A DNA stretch of 64,000 bases from Tolypothrix brevis GSE-NOS-MK-07-07A (lineage in GTDB: Bacteria; Cyanobacteriota; Cyanobacteriia; Cyanobacteriales; Nostocaceae): assembly GCA_019358985.1 (NCBI GenBank), contig JAHHIJ010000003.1, positions 1-64,000 on the forward strand. Direction: 5' to 3'. Shown here in pieces: positions 51,001-59,727 of this stretch (position 1 is the first letter of the stretch; each line of letters starts with the position of its first letter). Made by a program: the position numbers and the translations under genes. The notes beneath the pieces were generated by a model, which saw only the letters and a list, made by a program, of their open reading frames with translations, made no database searches and was not told the DNA's origin.

Positions 51001-52068
51001 ATGAAGAATACTAGCAAAAGAAGTCTCCCACTAAGCAAAGATGCCCAGCAAATGATCAGAGGTCTGATATTTGGCGAACTACTTACAATTCTAATAATTG
51101 GTGGACTCTGGTTGTGGCTAAGACCGCGATTGTGGGTCAACAATGGTACTTTTACGAACTCTGATCAAGGTGCAAACACTGCCTCTAGTTCTACTAATTC
51201 CAGCTTTCAAACTGTTAGTGATGTGCCCATTGGAGCATTTAAATACGGTGGAAGTACGACTTGGGCACCAATTAGGCAACTGGTAAATTCTTATATTCAA
51301 AACATTCGTCCGGAACTACAACTCCAATATGTAGACCCTCCTAATGGTAGCCCGGGTTCCGGAGCAGGTATTAAAATGTTGCTTGATGGGAAATTAGATT
51401 TTGCTGAATCTTCCCGTCCCCTGACTGCCGAAGAATATGCTCTAGCTAAACAGCGAGGTTTTACACTTGAGCAACATGAAATTGCTATTGATGGAGTAGC
51501 AGTAGTAGTTAACCAAGCACTTAATTTACCAGGCTTAACAGTTGAGCAGTTGAAGCAAATTTATTTAGGACAAATTACTAACTGGAAGCAAGTAGGTGGA
51601 GTAGACTTAGCGATTATCCCTTTGGCTCAACAGCCGGAAAACGCAGATACAGTATTATTTTCTGATAAGCCCAAGTTAAAACAGGTGTTTGGTTCTAATG
51701 TTCAGTATGTCTATTCTACCACGGAAGCCCTACGCCGAGTCAGTAAAACTCCTGGTGCTGTATATTACGGTTCTGCGCGAGGTGTAGTACCTCAGTGTAC
51801 GGTAAAGGCTTTACCCCTTGGTCAGGTGTCTACGCAGCTAATTTCTCCTTATCGTGAACCGTTGATACCTTCAAATCAATGTCCACAAAAGCGCAATCAA
51901 GTTAACACCGAAGTCTTCAAGAACGGTAGTTATCCAATAAAGAGCAAATTGTTTGTGATTATTAAGCAAAACAAGGGTCGAGAACAGAAAATTGGGGAAG
52001 CTTATACTAGACTTTTGCTGACTGACCAAGGAAAAAAAGCGATCGCTCAAGCTGGGTTTATCCCCTAA
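51001..52068 (+). CDS. PstS-like phosphate/ligand-binding protein, membrane-anchored
   Basis: A protein of about 355 residues with one N-terminal span (LIFGELLTILIIGGLWLWL) and a periplasmic-binding fold of the PBP/PstS-like type. The ligand loops appear as KYGGSTTWAPI, PPNGSPGSGAGIKMLLDG and FAESSRPLTAEEY. A good ribosome site (GGAAG) precedes the ATG at 51001; an upstream in-frame TTG is less likely. There are no permease genes beside it, so it is either an orphan binding protein or a signalling receptor. Ligand undetermined. Confidence 0.82.
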   Translation: MKNTSKRSLPLSKDAQQMIRGLIFGELLTILIIGGLWLWLRPRLWVNNGTFTNSDQGANTASSSTNSSFQTVSDVPIGAFKYGGSTTWAPIRQLVNSYIQNIRPELQLQYVDPPNGSPGSGAGIKMLLDGKLDFAESSRPLTAEEYALAKQRGFTLEQHEIAIDGVAVVVNQALNLPGLTVEQLKQIYLGQITNWKQVGGVDLAIIPLAQQPENADTVLFSDKPKLKQVFGSNVQYVYSTTEALRRVSKTPGAVYYGSARGVVPQCTVKALPLGQVSTQLISPYREPLIPSNQCPQKRNQVNTEVFKNGSYPIKSKLFVIIKQNKGREQKIGEAYTRLLLTDQGKKAIAQAGFIP

Positions 52069-52070
52069 TT

Positions 52071-52129
52071 CGTAGTGAGCAGTTTACTGCTCATGACAAA
52101 GATTTTAAGGACTGAAGTCCTTACTACGT
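52071..52129. repeat. GTAGTGAGC-type compound palindrome
   Basis: GTAGTGAGCAGTTTACTGCTC and AAGGACTGAAGTCCTTACTAC, directly after the binding-protein gene; same outer ends as the other GTAGT elements. Confidence 0.8.
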
Positions 52130-52165
52130 TTAGGAGCCATAAAACTTTATAATTAACTAGAGAAG

Positions 52166-52537
52166 TTAGGGCGAATTCCAGTCTGGACGCAAGTTAGCAG
52201 CGTGACGCAAATAGATATGGTGAATTGGCTCAGAGGGTGACAGATAAGCGTGAACTAGAAAACGGATGCAACGTTGCAAACTACCCTCAACGTGCATTTG
52301 CTGCACATCTAACATTGGCACATTATCCCAACAAGGACGAGATCGTGCGATCGCTGCCGGAAAAATAGCATCCAAATCCTGTGTCACTGAGAAAGTAACA
52401 CTAATCATGTCTGTTGGATGTAGATGATTCCGTTTTTCTAGTTCATCTAAGAGTTCTATAACCGCTTCACGCATTGCCTCAACGTTATTTTCAGCAACAG
52501 TTGTTGCTCCGCGAATCGCCCGCATTCGCCACTCCAC
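52166..52537 (-). CDS. aroH: Chorismate mutase, AroH class
   Basis: A protein of about 123 residues of the AroH (monofunctional, trimeric) chorismate mutase class, converting chorismate to prephenate. Characteristic segments are RAIRGATTVAENNVEAM, SVTFSVTQDLDAIFPA and the C-terminal HHIYLRHAANLRPD. I choose the GTG at 52537: AAGGAGG, a strong Shine-Dalgarno sequence, ends eight bases before it. An ATG at 52555 lies on top of that signal. An STRR array of CATTGAC units separates it from sppA downstream of 52622. Confidence 0.9.
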   Translation of the reverse strand: MEWRMRAIRGATTVAENNVEAMREAVIELLDELEKRNHLHPTDMISVTFSVTQDLDAIFPAAIARSRPCWDNVPMLDVQQMHVEGSLQRCIRFLVHAYLSPSEPIHHIYLRHAANLRPDWNSP

Positions 52538-52555
52538 GCCAATTTCCTCCTTCAT

Positions 52556-52621
52556 TAGTCAACAGTCATTAGTCAACAGTCATTAGACCATTGACCATTG
52601 ACCATTAAACCATTAAACCAT
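52556..52621. repeat. STRR block: CAGTCATTAGTCAA and CCATTGA
   Basis: Tandem heptamers fill the spacer between sppA and aroH. Confidence 0.85.
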
Positions 52622-53443
52622 TTATGGTCGATACAACCACAAAGGCTGACCGCTGGTGGACATTTCAAATTCCATCCAATCAATCCGAGCCTTTAGTACT
52701 GACGAAACCTGAGCGCTACCTGGTAGCAAGCGACTCAATAACGGTTTAGGTTCTTCTAAGGTGTAAGTGAGTGTTTTTTCGGGGTCAAGACCAACTAGTT
52801 CTGCTGCCCAACGTCGCGCATCTTCTTCTGTTCCCAGTCGGTCAACAACACCCAACTCTAAAGCTTGCTGTCCGGTAAAAATCCGACCATCGGCGAAACT
52901 TCTTACAGTTTCTTCGGCTAAATTGCGTCCTTCGGCTACTGTTTGCACAAACTGTTGGTAACTTGTGTCAATTAACTCTTGCAAGATGTTTTCTTCTGGT
53001 TCAGTCAGTTCCCGGTCGAATGACAAAATATCTTTGTAGGGACCGGACTTGATGACCTTAAAGGAAACACCGATTTTTTCTAGCAAGCGTTCCAAATTAT
53101 TACCACGCAAAATTACACCAATACTACCCGTAATTGTACCAGGGTTAGCAACGATGTGTTCGGCTCCCACGCCGATATAGACACCGCCAGAAGCGGAAAT
53201 ATTACCAAAACTAGCGACAATTTTGATTTTTTCACGCAAACGCTTCAAAGCGCTGTAAATTTCTTGAGAATCTCCTACTGTACCACCAGGGCTGTCAATG
53301 CGTAGCAACAAGGCGGGAAACTTGCGTTCCTCTACAGTTTTTAGGGCTTCTAAAACACGTTTGCGAGTAGCACCGGCGATCGCTCCGGTAATTTCAATCC
53401 GAGCAATTTGTTTACGAAACTTGGGTTTAAAGGGCCATACCAT
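52622..53443 (-). CDS. sppA: Signal peptide peptidase SppA, short form
   Basis: A 273-residue membrane-associated serine protease that degrades leftover signal peptides. Motifs are LLRIDSPGGTVGDSQEIYSA near residue 46, FGNISASGGVYIGVGA near residue 80 with the nucleophilic Ser, and the general-base Lys in VIKSGPYKDILS near residue 134. Cyanobacterial short SppA forms have this length. It begins close to a spacer with a palindromic repeat, and a STRR array lies beyond its stop toward aroH. Confidence 0.93.
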   Translation of the reverse strand: MVWPFKPKFRKQIARIEITGAIAGATRKRVLEALKTVEERKFPALLLRIDSPGGTVGDSQEIYSALKRLREKIKIVASFGNISASGGVYIGVGAEHIVANPGTITGSIGVILRGNNLERLLEKIGVSFKVIKSGPYKDILSFDRELTEPEENILQELIDTSYQQFVQTVAEGRNLAEETVRSFADGRIFTGQQALELGVVDRLGTEEDARRWAAELVGLDPEKTLTYTLEEPKPLLSRLLPGSAQVSSVLKARIDWMEFEMSTSGQPLWLYRP

Positions 53444-53902
53444 GAGCAGTCAAAAACCTCATTATAAACTTAATATAAAATGCCAGAGCGCGAATCTGAC
53501 TTGATGAATCGATATAAATTAACAACGAGCAAGCCGCAGTGCTATCAGCATTTTAATTGAATTTTTGTGATTCTGTGGGTATCTTTACTTATTAGACATC
53601 TGGTAGAAAAGACGTAGAGACGTAGCATTGCTACGTCTCTACAAGGGGTTCGGGCAACGGATAATAAGCATAGTGGTGGGATATCTATTATCTTATCTCT
53701 TACAGCTCGTAGTAATCTGTACAAAGCTGCGTCAAGCCTTTAAACCGAATTGTGCGTTTTGGGTAAATGATGACTTTTAAATAATAATTAAATTTTACCA
53801 ATCCCTTTCCAGATAAGGATTAGCAGCTTTTTCAAGTTTTGTTTTATCTATTTTTTATAAGTTATACAATTTACCAGCTTTCTCAAATACTATTTCTCGC
53901 AC
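53444..53902. other. 459-bp spacer with a palindromic repeat
   Basis: No gene is supported. It contains a 29-bp palindrome (53614-53642) and AT-rich DNA on both sides. Confidence 0.7.
53614..53642. repeat. 29-bp palindromic repeat, TAGCATTGCTA core (copy 9)
   Basis: GTAGAGACG arm, core TAGCATTGCTA, CGTCTCTAC arm in the spacer upstream of sppA. Confidence 0.9.
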
Positions 53903-54199
53903 TTAAGAATCGCTTCGTAAAATTTGACACCTGTAATAAACATACATGTCAAATAAAGCACCAACGAAACTACAAGTTAAACAAATTACAAATATTCCGC
54001 GTAAGGGAGTCCCACTGCCAAAGGTTGCAAGAAAACGGATAATAGCAAGTGCGATCGCACTACTGACATCTTGTATACCTGGAAAGTTACCGATGAGGGA
54101 TAGAGAAAACAAACAAACCCCCACTAGAAACAAAGGAGCGACAAAACTAAAAATAATCGTCAGCAGCAGCGAGCGGAGAAAGTTAGTAAAAATAGTCAT
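53903..54199 (-). CDS. Small polytopic hypothetical protein
   Basis: A 98-residue, very hydrophobic protein with three predicted spans: LRSLLLTIIFSFVAPLFLVG, a middle segment with GIQDVSSAIALAIIRFLATF, then LRGIFVICLTCSFVGALFDM. The C-terminal YVYYRCQILRSDS is polar. I believe similar proteins occur across filamentous cyanobacteria, but no function is known. It stands alone between two spacers. Confidence 0.6.
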   Translation of the reverse strand: MTIFTNFLRSLLLTIIFSFVAPLFLVGVCLFSLSLIGNFPGIQDVSSAIALAIIRFLATFGSGTPLRGIFVICLTCSFVGALFDMYVYYRCQILRSDS

Positions 54200-54604
54200 C
54201 TTCGGACAGGCTCCGTAAGTGAATCGGTAAAAGCTATATACCTGTATGTCACTTTCTACAATAAGTGCGATCGCCCTGCCACAGAGAATATGTCAAAAAT
54301 CTTAAGTTTTCATTAAAATAATTATCTATCACTTTTACTAGATGCTGAGAGCATCGATAATATCTAAAATTCTTAGAACCCTGGAAAAATAAAGCTTCCC
54401 ATGAAAGATTGCCACATTTAATTGTCTTACAAGCAACCTCAGACACGCTTAATATTCTGAGAGGAGCTTTAAACTAAGTTAATATTTCGCCCAAGTGGGG
54501 GAAGGGTGATGTGGGGGAGATAATCCTTCCTGACAACTAACCACTAACTAAAAATAACTGAGTTTCGCTATTCTTAAGGCAGTTACCGAGTTAACTTGTA
54601 AACT
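54200..54604. other. 405-bp spacer, no gene seen
   Basis: AT-rich DNA before the MlaE-like gene. I see only short inverted sequences and some STRR-like CAACTAACCACTAAC near 54535. No supported gene. Confidence 0.6.
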
Positions 54605-55393
54605 TTGAGCAAGACTACATCCAAATTCAGCTTAGGATTATGGAGTCAGCGATTGCTGGCAGCAATTCTTTTAGGTGGACAAGTATTAGTTCACCTAATT
54701 AAGGGCAAAATCAATCGGCGCAACACCTTAGAGCAAATGGCAACGGTTGGACCCGATTCGCTCTTTATTGCTTTATTGACGGCTGTTTTTGTAGGTGCGG
54801 TGTTTACCATCCAGGTAGCGCGGGAGTTTATCAATTTTGGGGCAGGAAACGTCGTCGGCGGAGTGTTGGCGATCGCCTTAACAAGAGAACTCTCACCGGT
54901 GCTAACAGCGGTGATTTTGGCAGGACGAGTCGGTTCGGCATTTGCAGCGGAAATCGGCACCATGCGCGTCACAGAACAAATCGATGCCCTGCTAATGTTA
55001 AAAACCGATCCGATTGATTATCTAGTTATTCCCCGGGTAATTGCTTGCGGCTTCATGCTGCCAATTTTAACTATTTTGTCTTTAGTCACAGGCATGTTGG
55101 GAGGATTGATAATTGTTACGAATATATACAACCTCTCGGAAACGGCATTTTTAGACTCCGCTCGTAACTTTCTCGGCATTTGGGATATTTGCAGCGCTTT
55201 GATTAAAGCGGCTTGCTTTGGAGTTTTAATCGCTGTCATTGGTTGCAGTTGGGGGATGACGACAACCGGAGGAGCCAAAGGAGTGGGAGAATCAACGACA
55301 ACTGCGGTTGTTACCGCTTTGTTGATGATATTTGTGTTCAACTTCTTTCTTTCTTGGTTAATGTTTCAGGGAACCGGCAAGGGATTAGGGTAA
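54605..55393 (+). CDS. mlaE: MlaE-family ABC lipid-transport permease
   Basis: A 262-residue permease of the MlaE/YrbE/TGD1 family that moves phospholipids or glycerolipids between membranes. Conserved segments include FIALLTAVFVGAVFTIQVAREF near residue 51, TRELSPVLTAVILAGRVGSAFAAEIG (residues about 92-117) and MRVTEQIDALLMLKTDPI. It starts with TTG at 54605. In this window the partner ATPase (MlaF) and substrate-binding MlaD are missing. The next two genes (DUF3119, DUF3086) lie close on the same strand and may belong with it. Confidence 0.9.
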   Translation: MSKTTSKFSLGLWSQRLLAAILLGGQVLVHLIKGKINRRNTLEQMATVGPDSLFIALLTAVFVGAVFTIQVAREFINFGAGNVVGGVLAIALTRELSPVLTAVILAGRVGSAFAAEIGTMRVTEQIDALLMLKTDPIDYLVIPRVIACGFMLPILTILSLVTGMLGGLIIVTNIYNLSETAFLDSARNFLGIWDICSALIKAACFGVLIAVIGCSWGMTTTGGAKGVGESTTTAVVTALLMIFVFNFFLSWLMFQGTGKGLG

Positions 55394-55468
55394 CGGTTCT
55401 ACAGGAGCATTAACTAGTACGCGATTGTGTCTAAGCGCCCTAGAATATGAATAATATCTACCATTAAA

Positions 55469-55876
55469 ATGAAAGCAGAGTTTGAGACTATGACTAAAAC
55501 CTATGCTCAATACGCGGTATCAACCGTAGAACTCAAGCCTAGTTACAATATACCTGTAGTGTTGGTTATTGCAGCCATTCCTCTGATTTGGGTGCAACCG
55601 ATAGCCGCAGGTGCTTTAGCCCTTTTTGGCTTATTTCTCATGTTTCAAGCAGTAACTCTGCGTTTGCAATTTACCACCACAGACTTAGATGTTTACAGAG
55701 GTGAAAAATTAATTCGCCGCTTTCCTTACCAGGAATGGCAAAATTGGCGTATCTTCTGGAATGGGGTTCCTATATTGTTTTACTTTAAAGAAGTCAAAAG
55801 TATTCACTTTTTACCGATTATATTTGACCCCAACACCCTAAAAAGTTGTCTAGAAGAACGTTGTCCACGTATTTAG
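55469..55876 (+). CDS. DUF3119 domain-containing protein
   Basis: A 135-residue protein with two hydrophobic segments (IPVVLVIAAIPLIWVQPIAA and GALALFGLFLMFQAVTLRL) and a PH-like soluble end with FPYQEWQNWRIFWNGVPILF. I recognise it as DUF3119, a cyanobacterial and plastid family of unknown function. ATG at 55469 is taken as start; 55490 is an alternative. It lies 75 bp after the MlaE-like gene. Confidence 0.82.
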   Translation: MKAEFETMTKTYAQYAVSTVELKPSYNIPVVLVIAAIPLIWVQPIAAGALALFGLFLMFQAVTLRLQFTTTDLDVYRGEKLIRRFPYQEWQNWRIFWNGVPILFYFKEVKSIHFLPIIFDPNTLKSCLEERCPRI

Positions 55877-55983
55877 TTCTGAGTGCTGTAAAGTCCAAAG
55901 TCAGCAGTCCATTGACCCTTGACCATTGACTCATGAGGTGCGATCGCAAGTGATATCATGTCTGGTAAATTACTTACAATTGT

Positions 55984-56010
55984 ATTGACGTTCCGCCGGA
56001 ACGTCTCTAC
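55984..56010. repeat. 29-bp palindromic repeat, degenerate left arm (copy 10)
   Basis: Core TTCCGCCGGAA with the arm CGTCTCTAC; the left arm reads TTGACG rather than GAGACG. It lies between the DUF3119 and DUF3086 genes. Confidence 0.8.
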
Positions 56011-56102
56011 CAAGGTTGTGATGTTTTTATTACTGTTAATTAAACCGACATGATATGAATTGTAATATCACTCCTAACTATCTATATATTGCACTATTGT
56101 TT

Positions 56103-57356
56103 ATGAACCCAGAGGAATCTCAAACTCCAGAACCTATTAATGAGTCATTAATGGAGAAACTTGAACTTAGCCCTGTAATTGAACATCCAAAAAACTCACC
56201 TGTTGAGTTAGTGAATGAAACTCAAACAACAAGTCAGATAACAGAAACACCAGAAAACTCAAATTTTGATTTGCCTACACCGCAAGGGCAAAATCTGACT
56301 GTTGAACCAACAGAAAATTCATCCGCAGCTACTGCGCTAGAGTCAGAAATAGAAGCATCAAAAGATAATTCACTGATAGAGTCAGCAGCGCAACGATTAG
56401 CAGAATTGCAACTTACTGAACTAGCGCTAAAAGAAGAAATAGCTAACTTGCAAACTTCTTACAAAACTCTTCAAGCGCAAGTGAATGATACCCAAATAAC
56501 TATGGGAAAAGTAGTGCAAGAAGCCTTGACGCAATTAGAACAACGCAAACAAGCGCTACAAATTTCTGTAGAACAATTGGAAAGGCGTCAAGAACGCATC
56601 CGCAACGAAATGCGAACCACTTTTGCAGGTGCTTCTCAAGATTTGGCAATCCGCGTACAGGGTTTTAAAGATTATCTCACCGGTAGTTTACAAGATTTGG
56701 CATCAGCCGCAGAACAGTTGCAATTAATGCCGACTGTTAGAGAACGAGAAAAAGTAACTGTAAAACAAGCTAAATCAGTAGATATTGAGCCAGGAATCCC
56801 TCAATTTGCTCAACAACAGTTTCAAGATACCACAAAGCAAATTCGCCGCTTGATTGACCAATACCGCACCAAACCAGATTATTATGGACCAGCTTGGCAA
56901 CTGCGCCGCACTTTTGAGCCGGTACATGCCGAACGAGTTTCTAACTGGTTTTTCAGCCAAGGGGGACGCGGTGCTTTGCGGACGATGAATAGCCGATTGC
57001 AAAATATTCTGATTTCCTCAGCGGTGATTTCGATATTATACCAATTGTATGGCGATCGCCTCCGAACTTTAGTATTAGCAAATACACCAGAACGCTTAGG
57101 TGATTGGCGACGCGGCTTGCAAGACTGCTTGGGAATCGGTCGCCCAGATTTTGGACCCGACAAAGGCATGGTATTATTTGAAACAGCCGAAGCGCTAGCG
57201 CAAAAAGCCGATCGCTTGACAAAAGCCAATCAACTACCTTTAATCATAATTGACGATTCTGAGGAGCAAATCAGTTTAGGATTATTACAATTTCCTCTTT
57301 GGTTAGCATTTGCTCCTGACCCGAAAATGATGCGAAATTCTGATGATGACTATTAA
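56103..57356 (+). CDS. DUF3086 domain-containing protein
   Basis: A protein of about 417 residues of the cyanobacterial DUF3086 family. The first 100 residues are low-complexity and acidic (SQTPEPINESLMEKLELSPV). A long coiled coil follows (residues about 105-200, for example LKEEIANLQTSYKTLQAQV and LEQRKQALQISVEQLERRQE). The conserved C-terminal domain has YYGPAWQLRRTFEPVHAERV and LGDWRRGLQDCLGIGRPDFG. I set the start at ATG 56103; the in-frame ATG at 56055 adds unlikely residues. Function unknown. Confidence 0.82.
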   Translation: MNPEESQTPEPINESLMEKLELSPVIEHPKNSPVELVNETQTTSQITETPENSNFDLPTPQGQNLTVEPTENSSAATALESEIEASKDNSLIESAAQRLAELQLTELALKEEIANLQTSYKTLQAQVNDTQITMGKVVQEALTQLEQRKQALQISVEQLERRQERIRNEMRTTFAGASQDLAIRVQGFKDYLTGSLQDLASAAEQLQLMPTVREREKVTVKQAKSVDIEPGIPQFAQQQFQDTTKQIRRLIDQYRTKPDYYGPAWQLRRTFEPVHAERVSNWFFSQGGRGALRTMNSRLQNILISSAVISILYQLYGDRLRTLVLANTPERLGDWRRGLQDCLGIGRPDFGPDKGMVLFETAEALAQKADRLTKANQLPLIIIDDSEEQISLGLLQFPLWLAFAPDPKMMRNSDDDY

Positions 57357-57363
57357 GACTTAG

Positions 57364-57392
57364 GTAGAGACGTTCCGCTGGAACGTCTCTAC
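57364..57392. repeat. 29-bp palindromic repeat, TTCCGCTGGAA core (copy 11)
   Basis: GTAGAGACG arm, core TTCCGCTGGAA, CGTCTCTAC arm, 8 bp after the DUF3086 stop. STRR-like CAACCAACAACTAAC units follow up to plsY. Confidence 0.9.
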
Positions 57393-57475
57393 GGGAATTA
57401 GTGGATAGTAGTATTTTTTGACAACCAACCACTATCCACTAACAACCAACAACCAACAACTAACAAATATTGTTT

Positions 57476-58174
57476 ATGGCTATTTGGTTGACTTTGTGCG
57501 GAGCGATTGTGATTGTAGCTTATCTGCTGGGTTCATTTCCCACGGGTTACATTGCAGTCAAGCAGTTGAAAGGTATTGATATTCGCTCAGTTGGTTCTGG
57601 TTCAACTGGGGCAACTAATGTGTTACGAACTTTGGGTAAAGTACCGGGAGCGATGGTTTTACTGATTGATGCTTTCAAGGGAGTATTAGCGTTAGCGATC
57701 GCTTACTCATTATTTAACTATGTGCCTTTACAAAACTTTATCCCCCCAACGGTAGATGTAAATTTATGGCAACCGTGGGTAATAACTTTAGTTGGGTTAG
57801 CAGCGATATTAGGACACAGTAAATCAATTTTTTTAGGGTTTACTGGTGGTAAGTCAGTTGCGATCAGTTTGGGTATTTTATTAGCGATGAATTGGCAGAT
57901 TGGTTTGGCTACAGCGGGGGTATTTGCGGTTGTAATTGCAATATCGCGGATTGTGTCTTTGAGTTCGATTGTAGGTGCTGTAGCTGTTCCAATTTTCATG
58001 ACACTTTTACATCAACCTTTGCCTTACATTTTGTTTAGTGTCGCGGGTGGATTGTATGTGATTTTGCGACATCGCGCTAATATTGAGCGTTTGCTTGCTG
58101 GTACAGAACCAAAAATCGGGCAGAAGGTGCAAGTAGAAGCGGAAGAAAGTTTAAATTCGGCTGGGACAACTTAA
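57476..58174 (+). CDS. plsY: Acyl-phosphate:glycerol-3-phosphate acyltransferase PlsY
   Basis: A 232-residue polytopic enzyme making lysophosphatidic acid from acyl-phosphate, the first step of membrane glycerolipid synthesis. Motif 1 is AYLLGSFPTGYIA, motif 2 GSGSTGATNVLRTLGK, and motif 3 GHSKSIFLGFTGGKSVA; all are intact. I start at ATG 57476 (MAIWLTLCGAIVIVAYLLG); TTG 57470 is in frame two codons earlier. It is about 120 bp after DUF3086, with a palindrome and STRR units between. Confidence 0.95.
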   Translation: MAIWLTLCGAIVIVAYLLGSFPTGYIAVKQLKGIDIRSVGSGSTGATNVLRTLGKVPGAMVLLIDAFKGVLALAIAYSLFNYVPLQNFIPPTVDVNLWQPWVITLVGLAAILGHSKSIFLGFTGGKSVAISLGILLAMNWQIGLATAGVFAVVIAISRIVSLSSIVGAVAVPIFMTLLHQPLPYILFSVAGGLYVILRHRANIERLLAGTEPKIGQKVQVEAEESLNSAGTT

Positions 58175-58201
58175 ATATTTTAACTTGAGAGGAATCATCT
58201 T

Positions 58202-58765
58202 ATGGTTAAGGTAAGCATAGAAAAACAACTTACTTTAGAAGAATTTCTGGCGCTTCCTGAAGGTGATATAAACTATGAATTTGTTGATGGTTATGTAGTA
58301 GCGAAGGTGTCACCAAAGTATTTTCATTCGACCTTGCAAAGAGCTTTATTAATCCTCTTAGATATATGGTGCAAAGGTAAAGGTAGAGTAGTTTCAGAAT
58401 GGGCTATTTTGTTAAAGCGTCGGGGTAAAGATTGGGCACCTTTACCCGATGTGACGTATATTTCTTATGAACGATTGCCGAAAAGTTGGAGACGTAATGA
58501 AGCTTGTCCAGCAATTCCGGAATTGGTAATTGAAATTATCTCTCCAGACCAAACATTGAAGGAATTTGAAGAAAAAGCTAAGGATTATTTTGCGGCTGGA
58601 GTGTCACGAGTTTGGATTGTAGATCCGGATGCGATAAATATTAAAGTGTTTTTCTCGGCTGATTCAAGTCAAGTTTATACAGATACTATGCCGATTGTTG
58701 ATGCGCTGTTTCCTGGTTTGGAGTTAACAGTCAGGCAAATTTTTGAAGAGGCAGAATTGATTTGA
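58202..58765 (+). CDS. Uma2-family (PD-(D/E)XK) protein
   Basis: A 187-residue Uma2 protein. Motifs include LEEFLALPEGDINYEFVDGY near residue 11, WAPLPDVTYISYE near residue 78, PELVIEIISPDQTLKEF near residue 105, and VSRVWIVDPD. It starts 27 bp after the plsY stop, so it may be read from the same transcript. A strong hairpin terminator follows its stop. Confidence 0.87.
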   Translation: MVKVSIEKQLTLEEFLALPEGDINYEFVDGYVVAKVSPKYFHSTLQRALLILLDIWCKGKGRVVSEWAILLKRRGKDWAPLPDVTYISYERLPKSWRRNEACPAIPELVIEIISPDQTLKEFEEKAKDYFAAGVSRVWIVDPDAINIKVFFSADSSQVYTDTMPIVDALFPGLELTVRQIFEEAELI

Positions 58766-58773
58766 AATACTTC

Positions 58774-58806
58774 AGATACCCGACTTCTCTAAGAAGTCGG
58801 GTATCT
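58774..58806. terminator. Bidirectional hairpin terminator
   Basis: A perfect 15-bp stem, AGATACCCGACTTCT with AGAAGTCGGGTATCT, a 3-base loop, then TGTTTTT on the plus strand. It closes the Uma2 gene. Confidence 0.9.
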
Positions 58807-58820
58807 TGTTTTTCCAAAGG

Positions 58821-58910
58821 TCATTTGACGTCTTCTTGTCTCAAAAGTTCTGTATATTCGTCTAATCCTTCTTCATCAGTGACGATCCAGATTGTTTCTT
58901 CGTTCTGCAT
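58821..58910 (-). CDS. Possible 29-residue ORF (remnant)
   Basis: ATG at 58910 gives MQNEETIWIVTDEEGLDEYT, then ELLRQEDVK and TGA. The acidic composition looks coding and the frame extends a little upstream (EKYLGIFTY) to a stop, so this may be the tail of a lost gene. Weak evidence. Confidence 0.25.
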   Translation of the reverse strand: MQNEETIWIVTDEEGLDEYTELLRQEDVK

Positions 58911-58983
58911 ATACGTAAAAATTCCCAAGTATTTCTCTGATAACTACATACTGCAAAGTCTGAATTTCGGGAAAAAAGCCATA

Positions 58984-59616
58984 TTAAGCATTAATCACTA
59001 ATTGGCTGAGACGTTTAAGTATTCTGAAAACGTCATATAAATCATTTCCAGGGTTGCGAATTGCAAACAACTTTGATGTCGCATACTGTACAATTTCACC
59101 TTTAACTAATTTGATGAAAATGAAACTTCCACCTGTCGTAATCATACCAAAGCAAGGTTTTTCAGGATGAGGATTTGCTAACATATAAGCGAGAATTTGA
59201 GCTAATCCTTCTTCAATAGAATAAGATGCTCTTTTGGATTCAATGACCATCACCCAAAATTGGTCTTTTAAAATTAAAGTACCAATTCTTCCTTTGATAA
59301 TTACACCTTCATCTTCAGTGAGAATATCAACAGATTCTTCTGATTTGACATAAAAAGGATTTAAGTAGAAGTCGGCGATAAACAAAATTGGATCAAGTAC
59401 CGCCATTCTGACGATATCTTCAAGCATTGGTGGGTAATTCAGAAGATTGATAAAACCTGCTTTTACTTTGTCTAAAAGCTGTTTGTCTAAATCAGTTATT
59501 TCTGGGAGATTATCTTGCCACTCGCGGAAGAATTGGTCATTTTCAACTAGCTGAATCCCAAATGTATCGATTAAGTAGCGTAAGTCTATATCTTTTGCTT
59601 GGATTGCTTGTGTCAT
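58984..59616 (-). CDS. Putative PD-(D/E)XK nuclease-like protein
   Basis: A 210-residue protein similar to the stand-alone cyanobacterial proteins labelled as type I restriction R-subunit N-terminal domains. A likely nuclease core is GRIGTLILKDQFWVMVIESK followed by RASYSIEEGLAQILAYM, where the E-S-K triplet fits the (D/E)xK pair and LAQILAYM the following helix. There is no helicase part and no partner methylase or specificity gene nearby, so it is not a full restriction system. Stand-alone function is unknown. Confidence 0.65.
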   Translation of the reverse strand: MTQAIQAKDIDLRYLIDTFGIQLVENDQFFREWQDNLPEITDLDKQLLDKVKAGFINLLNYPPMLEDIVRMAVLDPILFIADFYLNPFYVKSEESVDILTEDEGVIIKGRIGTLILKDQFWVMVIESKRASYSIEEGLAQILAYMLANPHPEKPCFGMITTGGSFIFIKLVKGEIVQYATSKLFAIRNPGNDLYDVFRILKRLSQLVINA

Positions 59617-59699
59617 AGTATTAAGTTATTTGGGTGGGACGTTAAAATAAGAACGCGAGAGGAGGAGTGCGATGTCTAACAACTTTAAATTATAAAGCT

Positions 59700-59722
59700 C
59701 TGGCGATATTCGTAATCGCCAG
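59700..59722 (-). terminator. Putative hairpin terminator after the AlkB gene
   Basis: CTGGCGAT-loop-ATCGCCAG forms an 8-bp stem just past the AlkB-like stop at 59728. On the minus strand it is followed by an AT-rich stretch, not a pure T run. Confidence 0.55.
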
Positions 59723-59727
59723 GGATC

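Noticed and set aside
58984-59616. Complete type I restriction-modification system
   Set aside because: Only a stand-alone nuclease-like domain is present; no helicase, specificity or modification genes are adjacent.
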